Positions 35,965 through 46,207 of a stretch of DNA of 64,000 nt are shown one piece after another. The notes under the pieces are model-generated. The model searched no databases. It saw only the letters and a program-made list of their open reading frames with translations, and was not told the origin of the DNA. The translations under genes and the position numbers were made by a program. The DNA is from Mariniblastus sp. GTDB taxonomy: Bacteria > Planctomycetota > Planctomycetia > Pirellulales > Pirellulaceae. The first letter of the stretch is position 1, and each line of letters begins with the position of its first letter. The stretch is taken from positions 62,001 through 126,000 of the forward strand of contig JAQXDZ010000102.1 in the NCBI GenBank assembly GCA_029251085.1, read 5' to 3'.

Positions 35965-37638
35965 ATGCGTCCCATGGCATTCGCTCTTATCTTAGTTTTT
36001 GCACTTAGTTCTTTAGGGCCGCATTCAAGTGCCCTGAGGGGGGAGGATTCCGAGACAACCGATGAACGACCTAACATCGTCATCATCCTCGTGGACGATA
36101 TGGGATTTTCCGACATTGGATGTTATGGAAGTGAAATTGAAACACCCAATGTTGATCGCCTAGCCACTGAAGGGCTTCGATTTACACAATTCTACAATTC
36201 CGGTCGCTGTTGCCCCACGCGGGCAAGTTTAATGACTGGACTCCATCCGCACCAAACCGGAATTGGGCACATGACCGCCCCTCCCAATCAGCCTTTGGGA
36301 TTTACCGGTCCCTACCAGGGATATTTAAATGACAATTGCGCTACGATTGCCCAGGTCTTACAAGGATCCGGTTACCACACCTTGATGACTGGAAAATGGC
36401 ACTTGGGAGCCAACGACCAAAAAACCTGGCCAAGCCAAAGAGGTTTTGAACATTTCTACGGCGGCCTGTCCGGGGCGTTTAATTATTTTAAACCCGGCGA
36501 CGGGCGCACGATGTCTCGTGATAACCAACCTGTTGAAACCGATGACAACTTTTACAGCACTGACACGTTTACGGATGAGGCCTGTCAGTATATCTCGCAA
36601 GTAACCGAGGAAGACGATCGTCCTTTCTTCCTTTACCTTGCCTACAACGCTCCTCACTGGCCATTGCAACCAAAATTAAAGGACTTTGAAAAATATAAAG
36701 GAAAGTATCGAGACGGCTGGGAAGCGCTCATGAAAACTCGCTTGCAAAAACAAAAGGACTTGGGTTTGTTTGCCGAAAATGTTACTCCCGCGCCGCACGT
36801 CGGGCCAAAATGGAATTCGCTCTCAAAAGAAAAACAGGATGAGCTCGACACCATTCAAGCAGCCTACGCGGGATGCATTGACTCCATTGATCAAAACATA
36901 GGAAAACTAACACGCCACCTCAAAGATTGCGGCGTTTCAGACAATACACTTATCTTTTTCCTTTCAGATAACGGAGCCTGTCAGGAAGGCGGTGTCCTCG
37001 GCCGCTACCAAAAAGGCTGGGAAAAAAATTCGCCTCTAGAAACCGTTGACGGAATTCGCCAGGGACTCGCCTGGGCCAATGCTTCGAACACTCCGTTTCG
37101 ACTGTACAAACATTTTCTCCATGAAGGCGGAGCTTCCACACCGATGATTGCCTACTGGCCCAAAGGAATCGCGTCAGATAAGCGTGGCCAGTTCGCTCGA
37201 CAATTTGGCTACTTACCTGATTTCATGGCAACCTGCGTCGAACTTGCCGGGGCAACCTACCCCGAAAACCTTCCTCCTTGCGCTGGCAATTCGCTAGTTC
37301 CCGTACTGCAAGGTAGCGATTCTCCAATTCATCAAGAACCGGTTTACTGGGAACACGAAGGAAACGCAGCGGTGCGGTGGGGCAATTGGAAACTAGTTCG
37401 CGAATATCAAAAACCATGGGAGCTTTACGATCTTTCAAAAGATCGAACTGAGATGAATAATCTCGCAAAATTAAACGCTTCCAAGCTACAGGAAATGATA
37501 ACCATGTGGAAAGCTTGGGCAGACAAAACCGGCGTCGCTTATCCGGAGCGGTTCAACATGTACCAGTTCCTCAATCAAAAAAAGAAAAACAAGCAATCCC
37601 CAAAATCCAAAAAACGAAATGAGTCTGCAAAGAAATAG
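35965..37638 (+). CDS. Sulfatase (arylsulfatase type)
   Basis: A 557-residue exported sulfatase that hydrolyses sulfate esters. The signal peptide is about 1-26. The metal-binding beginning is PNIVIILVDDMGFSDIGCYG. The catalytic motif CCPTRASLMTG (about residue 80) gives the C-x-P-x-R sequence converted to formylglycine, and KWHLGANDQ supplies the second active-site lysine/histidine. The C-terminus ends in a Lys/Ser-rich tail. Maturation needs a formylglycine-generating enzyme that is not in this window. It is divergent from a XylR-type regulator and convergent with the next sulfatase. Confidence 0.93.
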   Translation: MRPMAFALILVFALSSLGPHSSALRGEDSETTDERPNIVIILVDDMGFSDIGCYGSEIETPNVDRLATEGLRFTQFYNSGRCCPTRASLMTGLHPHQTGIGHMTAPPNQPLGFTGPYQGYLNDNCATIAQVLQGSGYHTLMTGKWHLGANDQKTWPSQRGFEHFYGGLSGAFNYFKPGDGRTMSRDNQPVETDDNFYSTDTFTDEACQYISQVTEEDDRPFFLYLAYNAPHWPLQPKLKDFEKYKGKYRDGWEALMKTRLQKQKDLGLFAENVTPAPHVGPKWNSLSKEKQDELDTIQAAYAGCIDSIDQNIGKLTRHLKDCGVSDNTLIFFLSDNGACQEGGVLGRYQKGWEKNSPLETVDGIRQGLAWANASNTPFRLYKHFLHEGGASTPMIAYWPKGIASDKRGQFARQFGYLPDFMATCVELAGATYPENLPPCAGNSLVPVLQGSDSPIHQEPVYWEHEGNAAVRWGNWKLVREYQKPWELYDLSKDRTEMNNLAKLNASKLQEMITMWKAWADKTGVAYPERFNMYQFLNQKKKNKQSPKSKKRNESAKK

Positions 37639-37657
37639 ATGCAGTGCAATTTGGAAA

Positions 37658-39214
37658 TTATTTTTTCTTTTTCTTAGCCCGAGTCACAGGCGAAGGGTAA
37701 CTCGCCAGAATAGCTTTCAACTCTTTTAAAACCTCGGGACGTTTGTCTGCGAGGTTTTCTTTTTCGAGCGGGTCATTCTGATAATCGTACAACTCGTAGT
37801 CAATTCCACCACCGGATCCATTGTGTTTCGCCCATTCAACCAATCGATAACGGTCTGTCCGAATTGCTCGGCCCAGCTTACGTTTTGGATAGGCATGATA
37901 GGCGTGCTCACGCACCCGCTGGTCTGGATCACTTAATACCGTTGCCAACGAAACTCCGTCGAGTCGCTGAGGAACATCCGGCTTAGGCAATCCTGCCAGC
38001 GCACAAAGCGTTGGATAGATATCGACCGACTCCGCCAATTGACGCGTTCGACTATCAACTCGGACGCCTGGCCCGGAGAACATAATTGGAATTCGATTCG
38101 CTTGTTCATAATTCGTGTGCTTCGTCCAAATCCCAAGATCTCCTAAATGAAATCCGTGATCACCCCAAAGAACAACAATTGTATTTTCCGCCAAACCCAA
38201 TCGATCCAGCGCCGATATCACTTTTCCAATTTGAGCGTCGACATAACTTACACTTGCGTAATAACCATGAATCAACTCTCGCTTGAGTGGATCAGGCATC
38301 TCGCGGTCAGTGGGTACCGGTTTGTAGTTGTTAATTTCTCCACCCCGCTTATGGGCAGCCTCGGGAGAACCCACGGGAAACTCCTCGTAGTTGGGCATCG
38401 GTAATTTTTCAGGGTCGTGTAAGTCCCAGTATTTTTTCGGAGCACTAAACGGGAGATGCGGTCTTGCAAACCCGGCAGCAATAAAAAACGGCTGCTTATC
38501 GGTCACGAGCCGCTGTTTCGCCTGCTCCAGTCTTTTGATTGTCTCAGCAGCTACCCGGCCATCAGCATACCCTTCGTCAATTGTCTCCGGTGCTTCGAAC
38601 GCCGCCCCGCGTGGCAACGCTCGAATATTACCAAGTTGCTGATTCGTAAAATAAGCTTCCTCTCTCGTTAATTGGCCGCCATCGGTACTCGCTGGATCCA
38701 AATATTCAATCACCTTTTCATGAAAATGATCGACATCAAATGATTCCGGGTCACCAAGATTGCCATGGCCAATATGAAAAATCTTTCCCAATGACTCTGT
38801 CCGGTAACCGTGCCTTGAAAAGTACTGTGGAATCGTAACTGCATCCGGCACCACCTGCCGCAATTGGCTCCCCAGCCCATAAAGCCCTGTTGTTGTTGAG
38901 TGCGAGCCAAGCATCAATGAAAATCGAGACGGAGCGCACACGGCTTGATTGCAGTAAGCCAACTCAAACCGCGTCCCTCGCCTTGCTAATGCATCGATAT
39001 TAGGGGTCTTGGCATGGGAATCACCGTAACACCCAAGTGCCGGTTTCAAATCGTCAACAAGAATCATCAAAACATTGGGCGGCTCTGTTTTTAAGGGTTC
39101 GGCAATCTCATCGGAGACAACGTTATCCAGCGAGAAATTCGGGAACAAAATCCCGCCAATTGCAAAACTCACAAAAACAAAAAACGTCATGGAACATCGA
39201 GAACTTAATTTCAT
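37658..39214 (-). CDS. Sulfatase (iduronate-2-sulfatase-like)
   Basis: A 518-residue exported sulfatase with a signal-anchor-like N-terminus (MTFFVFVSFAIGGILFPNF). The metal site is PNVLMILVDDLKPALGCYGD. The formylglycine motif is AVCAPSRFSLMLG (about residue 92), followed by the RP-H-LPF element (FARPHLPFSAPKKYWDLH) and WGDHGFHLGDLGIWTKHTNYE, which are characteristic of iduronate-2-sulfatase/choline-sulfatase-like enzymes. It probably removes 2-O-sulfate from uronic or related sugars; the true glycan is unknown. It ends in a run of lysines. It lies tail to tail with the preceding sulfatase, 19 bp apart. Confidence 0.92.
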   Translation of the reverse strand: MKLSSRCSMTFFVFVSFAIGGILFPNFSLDNVVSDEIAEPLKTEPPNVLMILVDDLKPALGCYGDSHAKTPNIDALARRGTRFELAYCNQAVCAPSRFSLMLGSHSTTTGLYGLGSQLRQVVPDAVTIPQYFSRHGYRTESLGKIFHIGHGNLGDPESFDVDHFHEKVIEYLDPASTDGGQLTREEAYFTNQQLGNIRALPRGAAFEAPETIDEGYADGRVAAETIKRLEQAKQRLVTDKQPFFIAAGFARPHLPFSAPKKYWDLHDPEKLPMPNYEEFPVGSPEAAHKRGGEINNYKPVPTDREMPDPLKRELIHGYYASVSYVDAQIGKVISALDRLGLAENTIVVLWGDHGFHLGDLGIWTKHTNYEQANRIPIMFSGPGVRVDSRTRQLAESVDIYPTLCALAGLPKPDVPQRLDGVSLATVLSDPDQRVREHAYHAYPKRKLGRAIRTDRYRLVEWAKHNGSGGGIDYELYDYQNDPLEKENLADKRPEVLKELKAILASYPSPVTRAKKKKK

Positions 39215-39313
39215 CTTAAAACACCCATTTCATCATCTTGAGCCAAACATTCTTTGATCAATCTTTAAGTAGATCCAATCAACTGCCACGAATCATTTAT
39301 TACTGCCTGTGAT

Positions 39314-41596
39314 CTACTTCTGATTAGCATCAATCGACACTTCATCACCATCTGTCTCTGCACCAGCGTCCATATTTTTGGATCTCGAAAACAGAAACAG
39401 CATCGCAGGCAGCATCAACACATCCGCCAAAAGTGCAATCACTAACAAGATTGAGATCGCCCATGCAAATCGCGAAACCACTAACATATCACTAAAATAA
39501 TAAACTAATAATCCCGCTGATCCAATCAAAGTTGTGTGCAACATTGCCGGACCGCATTGCGCGATTGTTTTCATGACCGGGTCAACTACATTGCCGAGCC
39601 GACCATTAAAATCACGAAACCGAATTAAAAAGTGAGTTGTATCATCTACAGCAATGCCCAGCGCTACACAGGCTGTCATTGCAATTGCCAAATCAACTGG
39701 AATTCCTATCCAACCAAGACCACCAAATACTAACAAGGTTGGAAAAACATTGGGAAGCATTGCAATCAACCCTAACGGCACCGATCGCAAAACTAAGATG
39801 AGGATAGGCGTAATGATGACAAATGCTAAAAGAAAGTTCTGAAACAAATCAGCTAACAGGCTTATTTGCGCGTGTTGGAACAAATGCGTTTTCCCGGTAT
39901 AGATCAACTTAGGTCGCTCGTCGGCTTCTGCCAAAAGCGTTGGATCAACTTCCGTGCCAACTATTTCCTGACCGGACAACAAAGCCTTCTCTGAGGCGGA
40001 AACTGCCTGTTCCGCGGCCAACTCAACGTCTGTCATCAAGCGATCAAAATTTGCTTTTTCGGCAAACGGGAAACGCAAACTAATTCGCCAAGTCTCTGCT
40101 TCTTCATCGACATGCAACAGATTCCCGTTGGCTAGGTTCTCTCGCTCTCGCCTCAGAATGCTGCGGTAAGCAGATCTCTTCAACATGCTACGAGCCGTTT
40201 TTTTCGATGGCTCTTTCGGAAGGAAATTGATGAGTGAATAGATCACATGGACATCCTCGAGTCGCGCGACCTTTGCCTGAATTTTATTTACCAGCGCAAC
40301 TCTATCTGGAAATGCATCAGCCGTTGGTCGATTGAACACGACTAACAATTCCGTTTGGTCCAGTGGCCCCAACTGATTCTCCAAATTCCCAATGGAAACG
40401 AGAATTTCTGATTCGGGACGAAATAATTTCTCAACCTCAACTTCAGCTCTCAATCGAGTCAACCCAAGTAGCCCGCCCAACACCACCATTGAAAAAACAA
40501 AGGCTACCGCCACCCGACGACGTTGAACCCAAGTCATGAGCGACGTCCAAAAGGAAGCGTTCTCGTTGCGTGCCGCCAGTGCGTGCAGTCCCTTGGTTCC
40601 AAATCTCGCAAGCAGGCACGGGACTAAAATCAGTTGAAACAGCATTGCAAAACCAACTCCAGTTGCGCAAAACAGCCCAAAATTTCTAATCGCGGGAAAA
40701 TCGCTCCGCATCAACGACAACATCCCCACCGCAGTCGTCGCTGCAGACACCAGACAGGGACGCCAGCCAATCGAAAGTAATTTCCGAGCGTCTCCAATCG
40801 CCTCTAATCCATATCGAATTAGATGAATACTGCCCGATGTTGCCAACACAAACACCAGCGCTGGAATGATCGACATCAAACCACCGTATTTCGTATTGCA
40901 GATTGGAATAAACGCAATGCTTGTCGCCGCTGCACCGACTGCCGCAATAAAAACGATCAGTGTTAACATTCCATTTCGCAAACAAAATAACGAAATCAAC
41001 GTCGACAGAATAATGGAAGGTAATAAAAGATAGCGAAATGAATTTTTCAACTGACCATCGATAAAGGTGGCAATGTAGGGATAGCCCCCCATCACAACCT
41101 GCTCGCGATTCAACGTAGAGTCTGAATCAATTGCCTCCCACACCAATTTCATCGATGCAGTTCGATCAGCCGTCCCAAGTTCCGACAACTCAATTAACGC
41201 ACAAGTTACCTCTGGATCATCCGCACCAAAAAAAACACCTCTTAGCCGAGCAAGAATTTGCCTTCGCGAAAAATCCGAATCTCGTGCAAGACGCTCAAAG
41301 ATCTCAGTTCCATTGGTGACTTTTTGGATTAACTCTGTGGAATCGTGACTGCGCAGATAGTCAGTGAACCTCTCCAGTCGTTCGTCTCCAAGACGGCAGT
41401 CCTCCCACGTCACAATCAGAAAATCATCTGAGCCAAATTTAGATTCGAAAAAATCATAATCTGATCTGGCTTCGGATTGGTCCGGAAGCCACTGCAGAAC
41501 ATCTTCGGTATTGGATTGAATTCGCGAAAAACCGAAACAACAAAATATGAGACAGATGGCCGCAAAGCTCACTCCCAAGTAATCAATTCGATTCAA
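39314..41596 (-). CDS. RND/MMPL-family transporter (Patched-like, 12 transmembrane segments)
   Basis: A 760-residue inner-membrane transporter. One N-terminal helix is followed by a soluble domain of about 150 residues, a five-helix bundle (for example FIAAVGAAATSIAFIPI and SIIPALVFVLATSGSIHLI), another helix with a second periplasmic domain, and a second five-helix bundle containing VALGIAVDDTTHFLIRF, whose Asp pair fits the proton-relay site of RND proteins. The single-gene layout without a membrane-fusion partner suggests the lipid/sterol-type MMPL branch rather than AcrB. The start is a TTG. It sits within the sulfatase cluster but shows no sequence tie to it; the substrate is unknown. 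Confidence 0.88.
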   Translation of the reverse strand: MNRIDYLGVSFAAICLIFCCFGFSRIQSNTEDVLQWLPDQSEARSDYDFFESKFGSDDFLIVTWEDCRLGDERLERFTDYLRSHDSTELIQKVTNGTEIFERLARDSDFSRRQILARLRGVFFGADDPEVTCALIELSELGTADRTASMKLVWEAIDSDSTLNREQVVMGGYPYIATFIDGQLKNSFRYLLLPSIILSTLISLFCLRNGMLTLIVFIAAVGAAATSIAFIPICNTKYGGLMSIIPALVFVLATSGSIHLIRYGLEAIGDARKLLSIGWRPCLVSAATTAVGMLSLMRSDFPAIRNFGLFCATGVGFAMLFQLILVPCLLARFGTKGLHALAARNENASFWTSLMTWVQRRRVAVAFVFSMVVLGGLLGLTRLRAEVEVEKLFRPESEILVSIGNLENQLGPLDQTELLVVFNRPTADAFPDRVALVNKIQAKVARLEDVHVIYSLINFLPKEPSKKTARSMLKRSAYRSILRRERENLANGNLLHVDEEAETWRISLRFPFAEKANFDRLMTDVELAAEQAVSASEKALLSGQEIVGTEVDPTLLAEADERPKLIYTGKTHLFQHAQISLLADLFQNFLLAFVIITPILILVLRSVPLGLIAMLPNVFPTLLVFGGLGWIGIPVDLAIAMTACVALGIAVDDTTHFLIRFRDFNGRLGNVVDPVMKTIAQCGPAMLHTTLIGSAGLLVYYFSDMLVVSRFAWAISILLVIALLADVLMLPAMLFLFSRSKNMDAGAETDGDEVSIDANQK

Positions 41597-41727
41597 AACC
41601 TAACCTTTTTCACAATTTGTTTACTTTACTCTACCGGCACTGGCCTAGTGATCTGCGAAATCAATTGTAGGCGATCCGCTGAGTATCGGTTAAAATTTTG
41701 AGAGTTTTTAAAAATAACGGAGCGTCA

Positions 41728-43335
41728 ATGAATCCCCATCTTTTGTTCAAAATGAAAACTGTTGCTCGCTGTACCAGTTTTATATTTTCTCTTGCCATTT
41801 TTTCAATCAGTTCAAACGCCATTGGGCAAAACCAAGTTGAAATAGCTGAACGGAAATTACCCAATGTAATAATCATGATGGCTGATGATATGGGACTGGG
41901 GGACACCAGCGCCTATCAGGACTGGACTGGCAATCCGGATTCGCTTCAAGTGAAAACGCCGTCTATGACTCAATTGGCTAAACGCGGCATTCGTTTTACC
42001 GACGCACATTCACCCTCCTCACGTTGTACCGCGACCCGGCAAGCACTTCTGACAGGGCGATACACCTGGCGAACGCGGTTAAAATTCAGCGTTCTGTGGG
42101 GACCTCAAGGTGATCCACTGATTGAACCAGGTCGAATGACACTAGGCACATTGCTTCAAAACAGCGGATACCGAACAGGTATGTCGGGCAAATGGCACTG
42201 CGGTTTAACCTACCGAAACGCAAATGGTGCTCCAGAGTCAGATTATCAAAACGTTGACCTTACCAAGGGAATTGCGGACGGGCCACTGGATCATGGATTT
42301 GATTTCTTTCATGGGACGTCACGCAGTCATCCCACGTCGAAAGATCAGGGTTGGCTGGCTGGCAACCGAGTTCCGGCAGCCGAGGGCGGGATTCAAGTCG
42401 ACCGAACAAAGTACATTCTGAACGAAACAGGTCCGACCAATTATAAAATGGCAAAGCAGTTCCTCGATAATCATCTGAGTGAACAAGATACTTCCAAGAA
42501 ACCATTTTTTCTGTATTACGCCTGCCACTCCAACCACACTTCACATGACCCCTGCAATAACATTGAAGGTCGACAAGTCAAAGGAAAAAGTCATCCGGGT
42601 GGTAAACGCAGTGATTTCATTTATGAGAACGATGTGGTTCTCGGTTTGCTAATTGATTACCTTCGACAACACGATGACCCTAGGCGTCAAGGTCATGCCT
42701 TGATCGACAATACCCTACTCATTTTCACGAGTGACAATGGAGCTGAGTCAAAGAAAAAAACCGCGACTGGTCCACTCCGCAGCAACAAAGGCTCGATCTA
42801 TGAAGGTGGGCATCGCGTCCCCTTCATTGCCTCTTGGCCTTTGGGGGGAATTGGAAACGGCGACTCAAATAACGATGGTCAAACCTCTTCGTTTCCAATC
42901 TGCCATGTGGATTTATTGGCCACTCTCGCTGAAATCGTTGGAACTTCCATCGCAGCCAAAAACGGCGAAGACAGTTTTAGTATTCTTTCCGCATTGAAAG
43001 AAAATCCACCGCCCAATCGAACTCCCATCATTCACAACGATCACAACGAAGGGGCCCGGCAAGCTGGTAAAAAACCAAAAGACCCAGAGGCCGCCTGGAT
43101 TGCGATTCGGACCGACAATCCGATTGTCAATGGAATACGGTTCCCCGGCCAATGGAAACTACTTGCTGACCACCAACTCCTTATCAATGGAAAAATAAAT
43201 CCTCGTGAGCTGTACGAACTCTCGACAGACTTGAAAGAACAAACTAATCGCTTAAATGATCCTGCGCTCACTCCATTGGTAAATGATCTCGCAAAACAAT
43301 TGCAAAACATTCACGATTCCGGTCGAATCCAATAA
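41728..43335 (+). CDS. Sulfatase with C-T-A-T-R active-site motif
   Basis: A 535-residue exported sulfatase. The track start (41698, TTG) is replaced by the ATG at 41728, which has GGAG 5 nt upstream and begins the signal peptide (CTSFIFSLAIFSISSNAIGQ). The metal site is PNVIIMMADDMGLGDTS. The catalytic motif is SSRCTATRQALLTGRY (about residue 95 here), the C-x-A-x-R variant, in contrast with C-x-P-x-R in the other three sulfatases of the window. KWHCGL and TSDNGAES complete the site. The arrangement matches arylsulfatase A-like enzymes. It faces the xylR gene tail to tail. Confidence 0.9.
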   Translation: MNPHLLFKMKTVARCTSFIFSLAIFSISSNAIGQNQVEIAERKLPNVIIMMADDMGLGDTSAYQDWTGNPDSLQVKTPSMTQLAKRGIRFTDAHSPSSRCTATRQALLTGRYTWRTRLKFSVLWGPQGDPLIEPGRMTLGTLLQNSGYRTGMSGKWHCGLTYRNANGAPESDYQNVDLTKGIADGPLDHGFDFFHGTSRSHPTSKDQGWLAGNRVPAAEGGIQVDRTKYILNETGPTNYKMAKQFLDNHLSEQDTSKKPFFLYYACHSNHTSHDPCNNIEGRQVKGKSHPGGKRSDFIYENDVVLGLLIDYLRQHDDPRRQGHALIDNTLLIFTSDNGAESKKKTATGPLRSNKGSIYEGGHRVPFIASWPLGGIGNGDSNNDGQTSSFPICHVDLLATLAEIVGTSIAAKNGEDSFSILSALKENPPPNRTPIIHNDHNEGARQAGKKPKDPEAAWIAIRTDNPIVNGIRFPGQWKLLADHQLLINGKINPRELYELSTDLKEQTNRLNDPALTPLVNDLAKQLQNIHDSGRIQ

Positions 43336-43405
43336 CACCATCGCCACGCCCAATTTGGATGGAGTTGACTTTAACAAAATCTTTTAATGGCTCCTTAAAG
43401 AGACA

Positions 43406-44572
43406 TTAAGAACGAGAAACAACTGATGTTTGTTGTCGAAATTGACTGGGCGTTCGCCCAGTCTCTCGCTTGTAAACGGCGGCAAGATATTCCGCATGGA
43501 CGTATCCGCACAACTCGGCAATTTCATGAATCGTTAAATCTGTTTCCCGTAACAGTTGCTCAATTCGATTAATTCGGACGCGCTGGATCTCCTGATGAGG
43601 CGTTCGCTTAATTACCTTCTTGAAACGAATCTCAAGTACACGACGAGACATTGGAGTGACTCGAAGAACATCCGCAACACGAATATTTTGATTGGCATGT
43701 TCACGAATATATTTTAAAGCAACCGCGACTTCCCGATCTTCAATAGCCAACACATCCGTCGATTCTCGAGTTTCAATACCCAGCGGTTTAGTAATCAAAG
43801 GTTGTGTCGAAACCGTTTCACCCGACATCATTCGATCAAGTAACTCGGCTGCCTCAAATCCAGTTCTTCGGGTATCCGGGATGATGCTGGACAACGGGGG
43901 ACTGGCGAACTCACACTGTAAGCGATCATTATCAACGCCTAACACCGCAATCTCCTCCGGCACCGCGAAATCTAATTCCCGGCAAACATCGAGTACTTGC
44001 TGCGCTTTGTAGTCATAACAGCCCATGATTGCGACTGGCCGAGGTAGATCCCTCAACCAGTTCTCAATTCTGCGCTTCTCCCGATCGAGAGTAAATTTTG
44101 GATCGTACCGAGAAATTGCCTGATAAGTGTAAAGCTTCAATCCCTTGCGATTGACGATTTCAGAAAATCGTTCGCAACGGGAATCGGACCAACGAAATGC
44201 TGGATCGCCACAATACGCTAGATGCTTAAAACCCCGTTCTATAAAATGTTCGACCGCTAAGCTCGCAATCGCCTGATCGTCAGTATCAGCCCAGGGAATC
44301 TCAGTCACATGGCGAGCTGCACTTAAGTCCACAACGGGAAGGCCAATTTTTTTAATTGCCTTTGCAATATTGTCCGTTTCAATTCGTGCAATGATGCCGT
44401 CACCACTCCAATGACGTAACCAACCGGGAGGGTCTGCACCACGCTCCTGCTCAGCAATGAACATCGACCAATTCGCATGCTGCTTGTTGTACGCAATGAC
44501 TCCCTCTAACAGGCCGCGCGAATAGGCATTCGATGTTTCTACTAAGAGGGCAACTGATCGTCGATGACTCAT
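43406..44572 (-). CDS. xylR: XylR-type transcriptional regulator, divergent from xylA
   Basis: A 388-residue fusion of a periplasmic-binding-like sugar sensor (RRSVALLVETSNAYSRGLLE, later IAVLGVDNDRLQCEFASPPL) and an AraC-type DNA-binding domain (IRVADVLRVTPMSRRVLEIR and IHEIAELCGYVHAEYLAAVY). The track extends the frame to 44662, but the conserved start is the ATG at 44572 (MSHRRSVALL), matching the paralogue at 34632. It is transcribed away from xylose isomerase, the same arrangement in which E. coli XylR activates xylA, so xylose is the likely effector. A dyad in the shared promoter region is the candidate operator. Confidence 0.9.
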   Translation of the reverse strand: MSHRRSVALLVETSNAYSRGLLEGVIAYNKQHANWSMFIAEQERGADPPGWLRHWSGDGIIARIETDNIAKAIKKIGLPVVDLSAARHVTEIPWADTDDQAIASLAVEHFIERGFKHLAYCGDPAFRWSDSRCERFSEIVNRKGLKLYTYQAISRYDPKFTLDREKRRIENWLRDLPRPVAIMGCYDYKAQQVLDVCRELDFAVPEEIAVLGVDNDRLQCEFASPPLSSIIPDTRRTGFEAAELLDRMMSGETVSTQPLITKPLGIETRESTDVLAIEDREVAVALKYIREHANQNIRVADVLRVTPMSRRVLEIRFKKVIKRTPHQEIQRVRINRIEQLLRETDLTIHEIAELCGYVHAEYLAAVYKRETGRTPSQFRQQTSVVSRS

Positions 44573-44665
44573 ATCAAAATCGATTCCAACGCGAACCATG
44601 AAAAATACGCGAGAAGTAAAAACCAGCTTCCGTTGCCTCCACTCGAACCACTCTTCATCCATTCC

Positions 44666-44688
44666 GTGAAATATCTATGATATTTTAC
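44666..44688. promoter_or_regulatory. Candidate XylR operator, 23-bp near-perfect dyad
   Basis: GTGAAATATC-TAT-GATATTTTAC: the 10-bp arms match in nine positions around a 3-bp centre. It lies between the divergent xylR and xylA starts, about 70 bp before the xylA start codon. Binding by the adjacent regulator is inferred. Confidence 0.45.
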
Positions 44689-44758
44689 GCATCCTCTACT
44701 GGCAAATGGTTTTTATTGATAAACAATGAACGCAAAACCTACCACACCAGAGGCTATC

Positions 44759-46084
44759 ATGAGCACTACCAACGCATTTCCAGAAATTAACAAGATTCAG
44801 TACGAAGGCCCGGGCTCCGATAACCCATTGGCCTTCCGGTGGTACAACCCGGACGAGATCGTCGAAGGCAAGACAATGAAGGAACACCTTCGTTTCACCG
44901 TCTGCTACTGGCACACCTTTCGCGGCACTGGCGCTGATCCGTTTGGTAGCGGAACGATGGTTCGCCCTTGGGATGACGGTTCCAACTCGGTCGAAAATGC
45001 CTGCAATCGCGCTCGCGTTGCTTTTGAGTTTTTCGAAAAACTCGATGTACCCTACTATGCGTTCCACGATCGCGATGTCGCTCCCGAAGGCGAAACATTG
45101 CGTGAATCCAACGCTCATTTCGACGCGGTTGCTGATGTTCTCGAAGCAGAACAAAACCGTAGTGGTGTCAAATTATTGTGGGGCACCGCCAACATGTTTT
45201 CTCACCCGCGATTTATGCATGGTGCAGCAACGACCTGCAATCTAGATGTTTACACCTACGCCGCCGCCCAAGTCAAAAAAGCAATGGAAGTTACCCATCG
45301 ACTCGGTGGAGAGAACTATGTTTTCTGGGGTGGTCGAGAGGGCTATCAAAGTATCTACAACACTGACATGAAACGGGAACTTGATCACCTTGGCCAGTTC
45401 TTTCACATGGCCGTCGACTATGCAAAAGAAATTGGATTCACAGGCCAATTTTTAATCGAACCCAAACCAAAAGAGCCAACCAAGCATCAGTACGATTCTG
45501 ACGCCGCAGCCTGCCTCAATTTCCTGCGGAACTACGATTTGATGGATCACTTTAAACTTAACATTGAAACCAATCACGCAACACTCGCGGGGCATTCCAT
45601 GATGCACGAACTCGAGTATGCAGGAATGCAGGGAGCGCTTGGTTCAATTGACGCCAACACTGGTGACTTGCTGCTTGGCTGGGATACCGATCAATTTCCA
45701 ACTGATTATTACTTGACCACACAAACCATGCTGGTCTTGCTTAAATATGGCCTCGCTCCGGGCGGTGTTAACTTTGATGCCAAGGTACGTCGCGAGAGCT
45801 TTGAACCGGTCGATCTATTTTACGCACACATCGGAGGGATGGATGCATTCGCTCGCGGGCTAAAAATTGCGGCAGCGATCCGTGCCGATAAAGCAATCGA
45901 CTCCATCGTGACCGATCGCTATCAAAGTTGGGATTCCGAACTCGGCCAAAAAATTGAAAGTGGCCAGGTGGGCCTAGCCGACCTAGAGGCCTTAATGCTC
46001 GAAAAAGGCGAAGCCAGTGGTAATCAGAGCGGGCGTCAGGAGTTACTTGAGAACATTGTGAATCGGTATCTCGATCAAGCCTAA
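44759..46084 (+). CDS. xylA: Xylose isomerase
   Basis: Interconverts D-xylose and D-xylulose with divalent metal. The track starts at 44726, but GAGG 5 nt before the ATG at 44759 ([10 protein letters not shown]) makes that the likely start, giving 441 residues, the normal size for class II XylA. Active-site elements: [20 protein letters not shown], the metal-binding [27 protein letters not shown] and [17 protein letters not shown]. No xylulokinase or xylose transporter is seen in the window, so the pathway must be completed elsewhere. It is divergent from xylR and ends with a strong terminator. Confidence 0.96.
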   Translation: MSTTNAFPEINKIQYEGPGSDNPLAFRWYNPDEIVEGKTMKEHLRFTVCYWHTFRGTGADPFGSGTMVRPWDDGSNSVENACNRARVAFEFFEKLDVPYYAFHDRDVAPEGETLRESNAHFDAVADVLEAEQNRSGVKLLWGTANMFSHPRFMHGAATTCNLDVYTYAAAQVKKAMEVTHRLGGENYVFWGGREGYQSIYNTDMKRELDHLGQFFHMAVDYAKEIGFTGQFLIEPKPKEPTKHQYDSDAAACLNFLRNYDLMDHFKLNIETNHATLAGHSMMHELEYAGMQGALGSIDANTGDLLLGWDTDQFPTDYYLTTQTMLVLLKYGLAPGGVNFDAKVRRESFEPVDLFYAHIGGMDAFARGLKIAAAIRADKAIDSIVTDRYQSWDSELGQKIESGQVGLADLEALMLEKGEASGNQSGRQELLENIVNRYLDQA

Positions 46085-46151
46085 ACCAAATTTGATCCCT
46101 TGAAATCCACTTTCGAGGACGATTTCAAACAACGGTCAGGGTATAAATATG

Positions 46152-46187
46152 GGTGAGTGTGAATTAGGTTTTCACACTCACCTTTTT
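46152..46187 (+). terminator. Intrinsic terminator of xylA
   Basis: GGTGAGTGTGAA-TTAGGTT-TTCACACTCACC is a perfect 12-bp stem with a 7-nt loop followed by TTTTT. A second dyad, TTGAAATC-N13-GATTTCAA (46100-46128), lies between it and the xylA stop. Confidence 0.92.
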
Positions 46188-46207
46188 CTTTTAGCGGATT
46201 CGAGCTT

